Shown here piece after piece: positions 8,662-16,134 of a stretch of DNA of 64,000 nt (position 1 is the stretch's first letter; each line of letters begins with the position of its first letter). Source of the DNA: Blastococcus sp. HT6-30 (lineage in GTDB: Bacteria; Actinomycetota; Actinomycetes; Mycobacteriales; Geodermatophilaceae); contig NZ_CP155792.1 of assembly GCF_039729015.1 (NCBI RefSeq), positions 2,132,001 through 2,196,000 on the forward strand. The letters run 5' to 3'. A model generated the notes under the pieces. It searched no databases. It was not told the DNA's origin and saw only the letters and a program-made list of their open reading frames with translations. Made by a program: the position numbers and the translations under genes.

Positions 8662-10064
8662 CCGCCACCACCGCCGCCGCCGCGGCGTACATCGTCGCCG
8701 CCCTGCTGTTCATCCTCAGCCTGGCCGGCCTGTCGAAGCACGAGACGGCGAAGGCCGGGAACGCCTACGGCATCGCAGGCATGGCGATCGCGCTCGCCGC
8801 GACCGTCGGCGTCGCGACCCGCGACATCTCCGCCGTCGGCCTCACCCTGCTCGTGGTCGCCGTGGCCATCGGCGCGGCGATCGGCCTGTGGCGCGCGCGC
8901 AGGGTCGAGATGACCGGCATGCCCGAGCTCATCGCTCTGCTGCACAGCTTCGTCGGCCTGGCCGCGGTGCTCGTGGGCTGGAACGGGTACCTCTCGGTCG
9001 AGGGCGCCGACGGCCGCTCGACGCTCACCGGGGCCGAGGCGGGGATCCACTCGGGCGAGGTGGTCGTCGGCGTGTTCATCGGCGCGGTCACCTTCACCGG
9101 CTCCATCGTCGCCTTCCTCAAGCTGTCGGCGCGGATCAAGAGCAACCCGCTGATGCTGCCGGGCCACAACTGGCTCAACCTCGGCGCGCTGGCGCTCTTC
9201 GCCGTCCTCACCGTGATCTTCGTCGCCGAGCCGAACCTGCTCGTGCTGTCGGTGGTGACGGTGCTGGCCCTCGCCCTCGGCTGGCACCTGGTCGCCTCGA
9301 TCGGGGGCGGCGACATGCCGGTGGTGGTCTCGATGCTCAACAGCTACTCGGGCTGGGCCGCCGCCGCCTCGGGCTTCCTGCTGGGCAACGACCTGCTGAT
9401 CATCACCGGTGCCCTGGTGGGCTCCTCCGGCGCCTACCTGTCCTACATCATGTGCAAGGCGATGAACCGCTCGTTCCTGTCGGTCATCGCCGGCGGGTTC
9501 GGCAACGAGGGCAGCGTGGGCTCCGCCGACGTCGACTACGGCGAGCACACCGAGATAAGCGCCGCCGAGACCGCCGAGCTGCTGCGCGAGGCGAAGTCCG
9601 TCGTCATCACCCCTGGGTACGGCATGGCCGTCGCCCAGGCCCAGGGCCCGGTCGCCGAGTTGACCCGCAAGCTGACCGAGCGAGGCGTCGAGGTCCGGTT
9701 CGGCATCCACCCCGTCGCCGGCCGGCTCCCGGGCCACATGAACGTCCTCCTGGCCGAGGCGAAGGTACCCTACGACGTCGTCCTGGAGATGGACGAGATC
9801 AACGACGACCTGGCCGCCACCTCCGTCGTCCTGGTCATCGGCGCCAACGACACCGTCAACCCGGCCGCCTCCGAGGACCCGACGAGCCCCATCGCCGGCA
9901 TGCCGGTGCTGCGCGTCTGGGAGGCGGAGAAGGTGATCGTCTTCAAGCGGTCGATGAGCACCGGCTACGCCGGCGTCCAGAACCCGCTGTTCTTCCGCGA
10001 GAACACCGCCATGCTGTTCGGCGACGCACGCGATCGCGTGGAGGACATCCTCAAGTCACTGTGA
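8658..10064 (+). CDS. pntB: NAD(P) transhydrogenase beta subunit
   Basis: Predicted 468 residues, the usual PntB size. About eight to nine membrane helices fill residues 1-260, including [20 protein letters not shown] and the conserved segments [20 protein letters not shown] and [20 protein letters not shown]. The C-terminal NADP-binding domain III (about 290-468) shows [43 protein letters not shown] and [16 protein letters not shown]. Start and pntA stop overlap by four bases, so the two chains are coupled. It forms the proton channel and the NADP(H) site of the inner-membrane enzyme. Confidence 0.95.
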   Translation: MTATTAAAAAYIVAALLFILSLAGLSKHETAKAGNAYGIAGMAIALAATVGVATRDISAVGLTLLVVAVAIGAAIGLWRARRVEMTGMPELIALLHSFVGLAAVLVGWNGYLSVEGADGRSTLTGAEAGIHSGEVVVGVFIGAVTFTGSIVAFLKLSARIKSNPLMLPGHNWLNLGALALFAVLTVIFVAEPNLLVLSVVTVLALALGWHLVASIGGGDMPVVVSMLNSYSGWAAAASGFLLGNDLLIITGALVGSSGAYLSYIMCKAMNRSFLSVIAGGFGNEGSVGSADVDYGEHTEISAAETAELLREAKSVVITPGYGMAVAQAQGPVAELTRKLTERGVEVRFGIHPVAGRLPGHMNVLLAEAKVPYDVVLEMDEINDDLAATSVVLVIGANDTVNPAASEDPTSPIAGMPVLRVWEAEKVIVFKRSMSTGYAGVQNPLFFRENTAMLFGDARDRVEDILKSL

Positions 10065-10262
10065 GCGCCGCACCCGGGGCCTGGTCTCCCGGCGGGCCGC
10101 GTGCGCGGTCGGGCCGGTGGCGAAGACGTACCTCCCAGGGACCGCCGTGGATCGGGCCGAGCACCTGCCGGTCGGCCGCTGGATCGCCCCGGGCACCGCC
10201 GGGTTGCGCTGCGCGGCGGAGTCGCCGACGGTTGCCCGGTGGATCCTTTCCGCGGTCTCGGC

Positions 10263-10673
10263 ATGCCCCGCATCCCCGGGTTTGGCGAACTGCTCACCCT
10301 GCTGCAGACGCAGACCGAGGCCCTGGCGCAGCTGCCCCGGACCCTCTCCGACCTCAACGCCACCGTCCGCGAGCTGACCGCGGCGACCACGTCCGCGCGG
10401 GAGACGATCGCCTCGGCCCACCGCATCGCCGAGCGCCTGGAAGGGCTGGTCGAGGAGCTGGAGGAGCCGGTGCGCGCGCTGCGCCCCGGCATCGAGCGGG
10501 TCGGCCGGGTGCTCGACGACCCCGCCGTCGACACCGTTCCCGACACGCTGCGACGCATCCACGACGACCTGATGCCGCTGATCCACGGCCTGCGCCAGGC
10601 GCAGAGCCGGGTGGGCTCGGTGACCGGCCTGCTGCGCCGTCGTCCCCACGAAGACGGCGACGACGGCTTCTGA
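10263..10673 (+). CDS. small coiled-coil protein of unknown function
   Basis: Predicted 136 residues from ATG at 10263; an in-frame GTG at 10239 would add eight. No signal peptide or membrane segment. Residues 10-75 are heptad-rich (LLTLLQTQTEALAQLPRTL, then a LEGLVEELEEPVRAL stretch), so a dimeric coiled coil is likely; the C-terminus is basic then acidic (LRRRPHEDGDDGF). It resembles in style the protein at 12900-13280 on the other side of the insertion element, which also carries a central amphipathic coil. It sits between pntB and an exporter gene 2 bases downstream. Function unknown. Confidence 0.65.
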   Translation: MPRIPGFGELLTLLQTQTEALAQLPRTLSDLNATVRELTAATTSARETIASAHRIAERLEGLVEELEEPVRALRPGIERVGRVLDDPAVDTVPDTLRRIHDDLMPLIHGLRQAQSRVGSVTGLLRRRPHEDGDDGF

Positions 10674-10675
10674 GC

Positions 10676-11407
10676 GTGGAGCTCGCCGCCCATCCGCTCG
10701 CACTGGTGGCGTGCGGCCTGGCGGTGCTGGTGGCGTCCGTCGTGCAGACGGCGACGGGCATGGGCTTCGGCCTGCTCGCCGGACCGCTGGTCCTGCTCGT
10801 CCAGCCCGCGCTCGTGCCCGGTCCACTGCTGGTGGGGACGCTCGCCTCCCTGCTGCCGGTGCTGTGGCGGGAGCGGGGCGCGCTGGAGATCCCGGCGATG
10901 CGCGGAGCGATGCTCGCCTCGGTCCCCGGAGCGCTCGCGGGGCTCGGGCTGCTGCAGGTGATGGATGCACGGCTGCTGGCGGCGACGGTTGCGGTCGTGG
11001 TGCTGGTCGCCTGCGGCGCGGGGATCGCCGGCGTCCAGCTGCCCGGCGGCCGGCGTGCGCTGACCGTCGCGGGCTTCGCCTCCGGCACCCTGTCGACCGT
11101 CGCGGCGACCCCGGGACCGCCGCTGGTGCTCACCTACCGCGCGCCCTCCCCCGCCGCCCAGCGGGCCAACCTCTCGGTCTTCTTCGTCGGCACCACGGTG
11201 CTCTCCCTCGGGGTGCTCGTGGCCGGTGGGGAGCTCTCGGGCAGCGGTGCCGCGTCCGGCGCGCTGCTCGTGCCGTTCGTCCTGCTCGGCTACGTCGCCG
11301 CCGGCCCGCTGCGGCGCCGGCTGTCCCTGCCGGCCATGCGCCGCGCGGCGCTGGTGCTGTGCCTGCTCTCCGGCGCGGCGCTGCTGGTCCGGGCGCTGAC
11401 CGGCTGA
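10676..11407 (+). CDS. TauE/SafE-family membrane exporter
   Basis: Predicted 243 residues, GTG start 2 bases after the preceding stop. About eight hydrophobic helices in two repeats; the family pattern is visible in VVQTATGMGFGLLAGPLVLL near the N-terminus and again in AATPGPPLVLTYRAP midway. TauE/SafE proteins export small organic or inorganic sulfur anions or other anions; the substrate cannot be deduced here. It is the last gene before the IS110 element, whose left end begins within a few bases of this stop codon, so the gene itself looks intact. Confidence 0.8.
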   Translation: MELAAHPLALVACGLAVLVASVVQTATGMGFGLLAGPLVLLVQPALVPGPLLVGTLASLLPVLWRERGALEIPAMRGAMLASVPGALAGLGLLQVMDARLLAATVAVVVLVACGAGIAGVQLPGGRRALTVAGFASGTLSTVAATPGPPLVLTYRAPSPAAQRANLSVFFVGTTVLSLGVLVAGGELSGSGAASGALLVPFVLLGYVAAGPLRRRLSLPAMRRAALVLCLLSGAALLVRALTG

Positions 11408-11447
11408 CCCTCACTGCTGGACCCTGGTGCCGCGGCTGGGTTGGTGA

Positions 11448-11492
11448 CAGCCTGCCGTCGCACCCCGGTGTCGCCGGTGCACCGCCAGGCTG
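11448..11492 (+). ncRNA. candidate bridge RNA stem-loop of the IS110 element
   Basis: CAGCCTG (11448-11454) pairs with CAGGCTG (11486-11492); inside it GCACC (11460-11464) pairs with GGTGC (11476-11480), leaving facing 5-nt internal-loop strands CCGTC and ACCGC. A stem split by an internal loop is the architecture of the guide loops in IS110 bridge RNAs, which are made from the left non-coding end. Downstream, ACAGGGCT (11559-11566) repeats exactly the right end of the element (12891-12898), as a donor guide strand would. Function is inferred. Confidence 0.45.
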
Positions 11493-11656
11493 ACGGAGCC
11501 TTTCGAGGGCCTGGCTGAGAAGTTGCGGGCCCGGCGGCCCGGGGCGTGCCGACTGGCGACAGGGCTGCGCGCCTCGAGCGCCGATCAGTGAGCGACCGGC
11601 TGCACGTCCCGGACCGCGGGTGCTGACCCCACTGGTGCAACAGCGGAGGCAGCAAC

Positions 11657-12889
11657 ATGAACGGTAGGCAGGTTCGGGCAGACGAGGAACCCCGCTTCGG
11701 CGGGCTGGATTGGTCCTGGGAGCGGCACGCGGTGTGCATCGTCGACTCGGCCGGGGCGGTGATCGAGCGGTTCGAGGCTGAGCACCAAGCGGCCGGACTG
11801 CAGACGATGACGCATCGGCTGCGGCGGGCCGGGGTCGTGCGGGTGGCGATCGAGCGCGGTGACGGGTCGGTCGTGGATGCACTGCTGGCCGGCGGCCTGG
11901 AGGTGGTGGTCGTCTCCAGCCGGCAGGTCAAGGCGCTGCGGCTGCGCTACGGCACGGCCGGCAACAAGGACGACCGGTTCGATGCGTTCGTGCTCGCCGA
12001 CGTGCTGCGCAGCGACGGGCACCGGCTGGCCTCGCTGACCCCGGACAGCTCCGCAACGATCGGGCTGCGGGCGCTGGTGCGCGCCCGCAAGGACCTGATC
12101 AAGCACCGGATTGCGCTGGCCAATCAGCTGCGCGCCAACCTGCTGGCCGCCTTCCCTGGCGCGGTGGGGCTCTTCGCCGAGATCGACTCGCCGATCAGCC
12201 TGACCTTCCTGACCCGCTTTCCCTGCGCCGAGCGGGCGGCCTGGCTCTCCGAGAAGCGGATGGCCGCCTGGCTGGCCGCGGTCGGCTACTGCGGGCGGCA
12301 GACTGCCGAGCAGCTCATGGCCCACCTGCGGAATGCCCCAGCCGGGCTTCCCGGTCCCGCGGGCGCCGCCTGCGCCACCGTCACCGAGCAGCTCGTCGCC
12401 ACGCTGAGCGACCTCCGGGCTCGCATCGACGTCCTCGACAAGGCCATCGCGGAAAGCCTCGCCCTGCATCACGACGCCACGGTCTTCACCAGCCTGCCCC
12501 GCGCCGGCATCAACCGCGCCGCGCTGCTGCTGGCTGAGATCGGTGATTGCCGCGCCCGCTTCCCCGACGACACCGCCCTGGCCGCCGCAGCTGGAGTGGC
12601 GCCCTCGACCCGGGCCAGCGGCAAACGCCATCACGTCGCGTTCCGGCACTCCTGCGACAAGAAGCTGCGAGAAGCACTCATCGACTTCGCCGCCGACAGC
12701 CGCCAGGCCAGCCCCTGGGCCGCCGACATCTACCAGCGAGCCCGCGACCGTGGCGCCCGCCACCCTCACGCCGTTCGCATCCTCGCCCGAGCCTGGTGCC
12801 GGATCATCTGGCGCTGCTGGACCGACAACACCGCCTACGACCCCGCCCGCTACAACGGCCTACAACAACTCCTGACCGCCGCGGGTTGA
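11657..12889 (+). CDS. IS110-family transposase
   Basis: Predicted 410 residues, full length and uninterrupted. The N-terminal RuvC-like DEDD domain has Asp18 (GGLDWSWERHAV), Glu66 (VAIERGDG) and Asp106/Asp109 (NKDDRFDAFVLAD). The C-terminal IS116/IS110/IS902 domain contains LPRAGINRAALLLAEIGD and APSTRASGK, which holds the serine used as nucleophile in this family. With its guide RNA it excises and inserts the element by recombination at a CT core. Intact motifs suggest an active or recently active copy. The gene ends two bases before the estimated right end region. Confidence 0.93.
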   Translation: MNGRQVRADEEPRFGGLDWSWERHAVCIVDSAGAVIERFEAEHQAAGLQTMTHRLRRAGVVRVAIERGDGSVVDALLAGGLEVVVVSSRQVKALRLRYGTAGNKDDRFDAFVLADVLRSDGHRLASLTPDSSATIGLRALVRARKDLIKHRIALANQLRANLLAAFPGAVGLFAEIDSPISLTFLTRFPCAERAAWLSEKRMAAWLAAVGYCGRQTAEQLMAHLRNAPAGLPGPAGAACATVTEQLVATLSDLRARIDVLDKAIAESLALHHDATVFTSLPRAGINRAALLLAEIGDCRARFPDDTALAAAAGVAPSTRASGKRHHVAFRHSCDKKLREALIDFAADSRQASPWAADIYQRARDRGARHPHAVRILARAWCRIIWRCWTDNTAYDPARYNGLQQLLTAAG

Positions 12890-12899
12890 CACAGGGCTC

Positions 12900-13280
12900 T
12901 CAGCCCCCGGGCGGCGGCTCCCGGCGGACGAGGTCGCCGACGGCCTCCTCCAACCGGGCCCACGAGCCGCTCCACTCCACCAGCGGGTCGAGGATCCGCT
13001 CGAAGACGGCGAGCTGCTGGTCGAAGGCGTCCAACTGGGCCCGCATCGCCGCGATCGAGGTGCGCTGCGCGGTCACCATCTCCATGATCGCGCGCAGCTG
13101 GGCGGCCGACATCGCGCCGGGCGGACTGGGCAGGGCCGGCAGCGGGAGCCGGGACGTCGCACTGCCGGCCAGGGTGCGGGCGCGGTCGGTGAAGAACCGC
13201 AGCTGGCTCACGAACTCGTCGATCGACCGCCCTACGATCCCGCTCTGCGGGTCGGTGCGGTCGCCGTCGGCCTCGGTCAT
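12900..13280 (-). CDS. hypothetical coiled-coil protein
   Basis: Predicted 126 residues from ATG 13278-13280. After an acidic start (MTEADGDRTDPQSG) come two amphipathic helices, FVSQLRFFTDRARTLAG and a coil around residues 60-105 (AQLRAIMEMVTAQRTSIAAM), ending basic-proline (RREPPPGG). It looks like a soluble dimeric helical protein; no known domain was recognised. Its stop codon lies at 12900-12902, right against the end of the IS110 element, and the T of the stop may belong to the CT core; joining the presumed host flanks would still recreate a stop, so truncation is not required. It converges on the exporter gene. Confidence 0.65.
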   Translation of the reverse strand: MTEADGDRTDPQSGIVGRSIDEFVSQLRFFTDRARTLAGSATSRLPLPALPSPPGAMSAAQLRAIMEMVTAQRTSIAAMRAQLDAFDQQLAVFERILDPLVEWSGSWARLEEAVGDLVRREPPPGG

Positions 13281-13468
13281 CGCTCCCCCTCCGGCTGTCC
13301 TGCCCCCCCCGACCCTAGGCAGGACGGGCCGACGGTGCCCGGTCAGCCGTCGGCGGGGCGGTTCCGGATCTCCTCCTCCGTCGCCCGGGTAGCGGCTCAG
13401 GGTCACCCGACTGCGACACGGCCACCATCTCCCCGGCTCCCGGGGCGGCCCGGGCAACACTCGGGGAG

Positions 13469-14704
13469 ATGCCCACACACCGCACGACGACGTCCCGGGC
13501 GGGTTCCGCGCCCATCCGACGGCCGGACCGGGCGCGGTCCCTGCTCCTCGCGGCCGTCGTCGTCGCCGCGCTGACCGGCTACGCCTCCACGCCCGTCCGA
13601 CCGGCCTCCTTCTCCGGCGGCGGACCCGCGACGGCCACCACCACTCCCCCATCGCCCGAGCAGACGTCGGCGGACGTGTCCGTGGACGCCGTGCTCGCCG
13701 GACTGGACCGCCGGGCTCAGGTGTCGCAGCTGTTCGTGGCCGGCGTTCCGCTGGACGGGCTGGGCGCGGGCACGGCCGTCGTCGGCGAGGGGGTCGGCGG
13801 GGTCTTCCTGCAGGGCCGGACCACCTTGGCCGCACCGGAGCTCGCCGCCACCACGGCCGCCTGGCAGGAGGCGGCGCCCGGCCCCGACCTCTGGATCGCC
13901 GCCGACCAGGAGGGTGGCGCAGTCCAGACCCTCAAAGGCTCCGGGTTCGACGTGCTCCCGCCGGCGGTGGAGCAGGGGGTGCTGGCGGTCGGCGAGCTCG
14001 GTGCGCTCGCCGACCGGCTGGGAGCCGCGATGTCCGGTGCCGGCCTGAACCTCAACCTCGCCCCGGTGGCCGACGTCGTTCCCCCGGGCACCGAGGCGGG
14101 CAACGCGCCGATCAGCGCGTTCGGCCGGCAGTACGCCGGCGCCGGCCCCGCGGTGGCAGCCGCTGCCGCGACGATGGCCGACGGGCTGGCATCGCACGGC
14201 GTCGTCCCGACGTTCAAGCACTTCCCCGGCCTGGGCCGGGTGTCCGAGAACACCGACATCACCAGCGACGTCGTCGACCCGGTGACCGCCGCCGGCGACG
14301 AGCAGGTCACCGCCTTCGCCGATGCGCTCGCCCGCACCGCGGCCGACCCGTTCGTGATGACGTCGTCGGCGACCTATCCCCGAATCGACCCGGAGGAGCA
14401 GGCCGCGTTCTCCCGCGCCGTGGTCACCGACCTGCTCCGCGACCGGCTGGACTTCGACGGGGTGGTCGTCTCCGACGACCTGGGTGCCGCCGAGGCGGTG
14501 GCGGACATCCCGCCGGGCGAGCGCGCCGTCCGCTTCCTCGCGGCCGGGGGCACGCTGGTGCTGACCGTCGACGCCGGTCTGGTGCCGGAGATGGTCGACG
14601 CCGCCGTGGCCCGAGCGGAGACCGACCCCGCCTTCGCCGCGACCGTCGACGCCGCCGTCCGCACCGCCCTCACCGCCAAGGCCGAGGCCGGCCTCCTCGG
14701 CTGA
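13469..14704 (+). CDS. exported glycoside hydrolase family 3 protein (NagZ-like)
   Basis: Predicted 411 residues. A basic N-terminus and hydrophobic stretch (RSLLLAAVVVAALTG, about 26-40) form a signal peptide; the next residues are YAS, so the lipobox cysteine of many relatives is absent. The GH3 barrel (about 75-410) shows WIAADQEGGAVQTL, the substrate-binding KHFPGLGRVSENTD segment and the nucleophile aspartate in VVVSDDLGAA. NagZ-type enzymes remove N-acetylglucosamine from peptidoglycan fragments. Here the His of the NagZ KHFPGHG motif is Leu and no DSH dyad is visible, as in other extracellular actinobacterial GH3 proteins. Cell-wall turnover is likely, also because the next gene encodes a wall lytic protein. 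Confidence 0.82.
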   Translation: MPTHRTTTSRAGSAPIRRPDRARSLLLAAVVVAALTGYASTPVRPASFSGGGPATATTTPPSPEQTSADVSVDAVLAGLDRRAQVSQLFVAGVPLDGLGAGTAVVGEGVGGVFLQGRTTLAAPELAATTAAWQEAAPGPDLWIAADQEGGAVQTLKGSGFDVLPPAVEQGVLAVGELGALADRLGAAMSGAGLNLNLAPVADVVPPGTEAGNAPISAFGRQYAGAGPAVAAAAATMADGLASHGVVPTFKHFPGLGRVSENTDITSDVVDPVTAAGDEQVTAFADALARTAADPFVMTSSATYPRIDPEEQAAFSRAVVTDLLRDRLDFDGVVVSDDLGAAEAVADIPPGERAVRFLAAGGTLVLTVDAGLVPEMVDAAVARAETDPAFAATVDAAVRTALTAKAEAGLLG

Positions 14705-14760
14705 GCCCGGAAACGACGAGTTCGGCGATCTCCCCCCCATCACGCGCGTGAAGGGGACGA

Positions 14761-14787
14761 GATCACCGATCTGGTCGGTGGGTGATC
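14761..14787. terminator. hairpin between convergent GH3 and transglycosylase genes
   Basis: GATCACC (14761-14767) pairs with GGTGATC (14781-14787) around a 13-base loop in the 100-bp convergent gap. It could end either transcript. The pairing is short, so confidence is modest. Confidence 0.4.
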
Positions 14788-14804
14788 GGGGGAGCCAGCT
14801 GCGC

Positions 14805-15671
14805 TCAGTACCAGCCGGTCGCCCGCGAGTGCGACCACGCGCCGCACGGCGAGCCGTAGCGGTTCTCGATGTAGATCAGCCCGGCGTCGATCTGCCGGTA
14901 GCCGTCGGAGGTCTTGGCGATGCCCGTCCCGGCCCACGTCGAGTTGAGGAACTGCGGGATGCCGTACGCGGTGCTGGTCGGGTTCTGCGCGTTGGGGTTC
15001 CAGCCGCTCTCCTTGCCCCACAGGCTCTCCAGGCAGCTGAACTCGCCGGCGCTGCCGACCTTGCTCATCGCGTACTGCTTGAACGACCCGGCAGGGGCGG
15101 CAGGTGCCGCCGGGGCGCTGGTCGCGCGCGCCGGAGCGGGGACGGCTGCCTGGGCGCGGGCGGCCTCGGCACGAGCCGTCTCCGCGCGCGCGGCTTCGGC
15201 GCGGGCGGCCTCGGCGCGGGCGGCCTCGGCGCGGGCGGCCTCGGCGCGGGCGGCCTCGGCGCGGGCGGCCTCGGCGCGGGCGGCCTCCTCGGCCGCGATG
15301 CGGGCCGCCTCCTCGGCGGCCCGGCGATCGAGCTCGGCCTGCTCCGCGGCGGCCCGGGCCTCGGCGGCCGCAGCCCGCTCGGCGGCGCGCTCGCTGCGGC
15401 TCGCCGCCAGCGGGGCGAGGCTGTCGACGGCGGACTGCACCGTGTCGGCGGCGGGCGCCTCGGCGGTGATCCCGAGCTGCTCGGCGACGCTGACCGACGC
15501 CAGCTGCGGCTCGTCCTGCGCGGTCGGCTCGTCGGTGACGACGACGTTGGCGATCAGCCCGCCGGCGGCGACGACGGCCAGCAGCAGCGCCGGACGGCGG
15601 ACCCGGCCGGCGCTACGCCGTCCGCCCTCGGGCCGGAGGGCGCGGGTGATCGAGGTGGCGCGAAGCTTCAT
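14805..15671 (-). CDS. secreted transglycosylase-like cell-wall protein with EAARA repeats
   Basis: Predicted 288 residues from ATG 15669-15671. A membrane/signal segment ALLLAVVAAGGLIAN (about 29-44) is followed by an alanine/glutamate/arginine-rich helical stalk (about 100-175) built from EAARA pentapeptides, a short Pro/Ala linker, and a C-terminal lysozyme-like domain (about 200-288) with FSCLESLWGKESGWNP, which holds the catalytic-type Glu, then TSTAYGIPQF and ending ATGWY. It matches Rpf/aggregation-promoting-factor-type transglycosylases that nick peptidoglycan. A c-di-AMP riboswitch lies in its long leader, linking wall remodelling to that second messenger. In Streptomyces the same riboswitch class controls rpfA. 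Confidence 0.88.
   Translation of the reverse strand: MKLRATSITRALRPEGGRRSAGRVRRPALLLAVVAAGGLIANVVVTDEPTAQDEPQLASVSVAEQLGITAEAPAADTVQSAVDSLAPLAASRSERAAERAAAAEARAAAEQAELDRRAAEEAARIAAEEAARAEAARAEAARAEAARAEAARAEAARAEAARAETARAEAARAQAAVPAPARATSAPAAPAAPAGSFKQYAMSKVGSAGEFSCLESLWGKESGWNPNAQNPTSTAYGIPQFLNSTWAGTGIAKTSDGYRQIDAGLIYIENRYGSPCGAWSHSRATGWY
15201..15275 (-). repeat. 15-bp coding tandem repeat (EAARA pentapeptide)
   Basis: Five perfect copies of GCGGGCGGCCTCGGC (plus-strand reading) stand head to tail, with degenerate copies on either side from about 15171 to 15290. On the minus strand each unit encodes five residues of the helical stalk of the transglycosylase-like protein. Identity at the DNA level, including third positions, implies recent slippage or unequal exchange, so copy number may vary between strains. 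Confidence 0.9.
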
Positions 15672-15879
15672 GGGGAGGAACTGCTCCAGGGGCGGGGCAC
15701 AGCGGGGCAGCGGAGGCTGCACGGACTGCTGCGGGGTGGTCGAGTGGCAGCGGCGGTCGGGTGGTGCGCCCGGGCGCTCAGCGCGGGGAAGGCGCGCGCG
15801 AGGCCCCGTACCGGCTGCGGTTCCTTACAGGGTGGGCCCGCAGGGTCACCACGCGGCGGCTCTCCGTTTCTTCCGTCGT

Positions 15880-16020
15880 GCCGCCTACCGGGTCAGCTGA
15901 CGGATTCGGGCGGGAAGCGGCCCTACCCGCGCCGCCACGTGCTCGGCGCGCGATTCACCCCAGTGCTGCGGTGGGTCCCCGGCTCGCCCGCAACTCGACG
16001 GCAGCGGGCGACTCGGCGGC
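15880..16020 (-). promoter_or_regulatory. c-di-AMP riboswitch (ydaO/yuaA class)
   Basis: On the minus strand the leader of the transglycosylase gene carries the diagnostic elements in order: GCCGCC (P1 5' side, 16020-16015), GGGGACCCA (15980-15972), TGGGGTGAATC (15962-15952), CCCGAATCCGTCAGCTGACC (15910-15891), then GGTAGGCGGC closing P1 at 15880. These match the ydaO consensus closely. In Gram-positives this class senses c-di-AMP and generally turns downstream wall-lytic or osmolyte genes off when bound. About 210 bases separate it from the start codon at 15671; the expression platform is in that stretch but was not resolved. Confidence 0.9.
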
Positions 16021-16072
16021 GCCCGGCGGACCTCCCCGGGTGGGGAGAGAACGAACGGCCGGGCGGGGCCCA

Positions 16073-16102
16073 CGGTAACCAGCGTTATCCGTTCGTGACA
16101 AT
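16073..16102 (-). promoter_or_regulatory. candidate promoter and MtrA-like box for the riboswitch transcript
   Basis: Read on the minus strand, TTGTCACGAACGGATAACG followed by CTGGTTACC contains a TTGTCA -35-like hexamer and repeated GTCAC / ATAACG / GTTAC elements. Similar GTnAC direct repeats are bound by the response regulator MtrA upstream of wall hydrolase genes in actinobacteria. The position, just upstream of the riboswitch, is right; the assignment is a pattern match only. Confidence 0.35.
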
Positions 16103-16134
16103 CCCCTGCCGGGAAAAGGAACGTGACGCGACCC

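Larger units (their letters stand above)
11411..12898 (+). mobile_element. IS110-family insertion sequence
   Basis: The element consists of a left non-coding end of about 245 bases, one DEDD transposase gene (11657-12889) and only about ten bases on the right. There are no terminal inverted repeats, as expected for this family. Ends are estimates: CT dinucleotides, the usual IS110 crossover core, occur at 11410-11411 on the left and 12897-12898 or 12899-12900 on the right. The insertion falls in the convergent gap between the exporter gene and a hypothetical gene and breaks neither. A long 5' and very short 3' non-coding end is the arrangement of the IS110 subgroup rather than IS1111. Confidence 0.7.

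Noticed and set aside
12887-12902. Truncation of the hypothetical gene at 12900 by the IS110 insertion
   Set aside because: Joining the presumed host flanks at a CT core recreates the same stop codon, so loss of coding sequence need not have happened.
15171-15290. Regular 15-bp repeat considered as a CRISPR or origin iteron array
   Set aside because: Copies abut without spacers, keep one reading frame and encode a helical EAARA stalk; it is a coding repeat.
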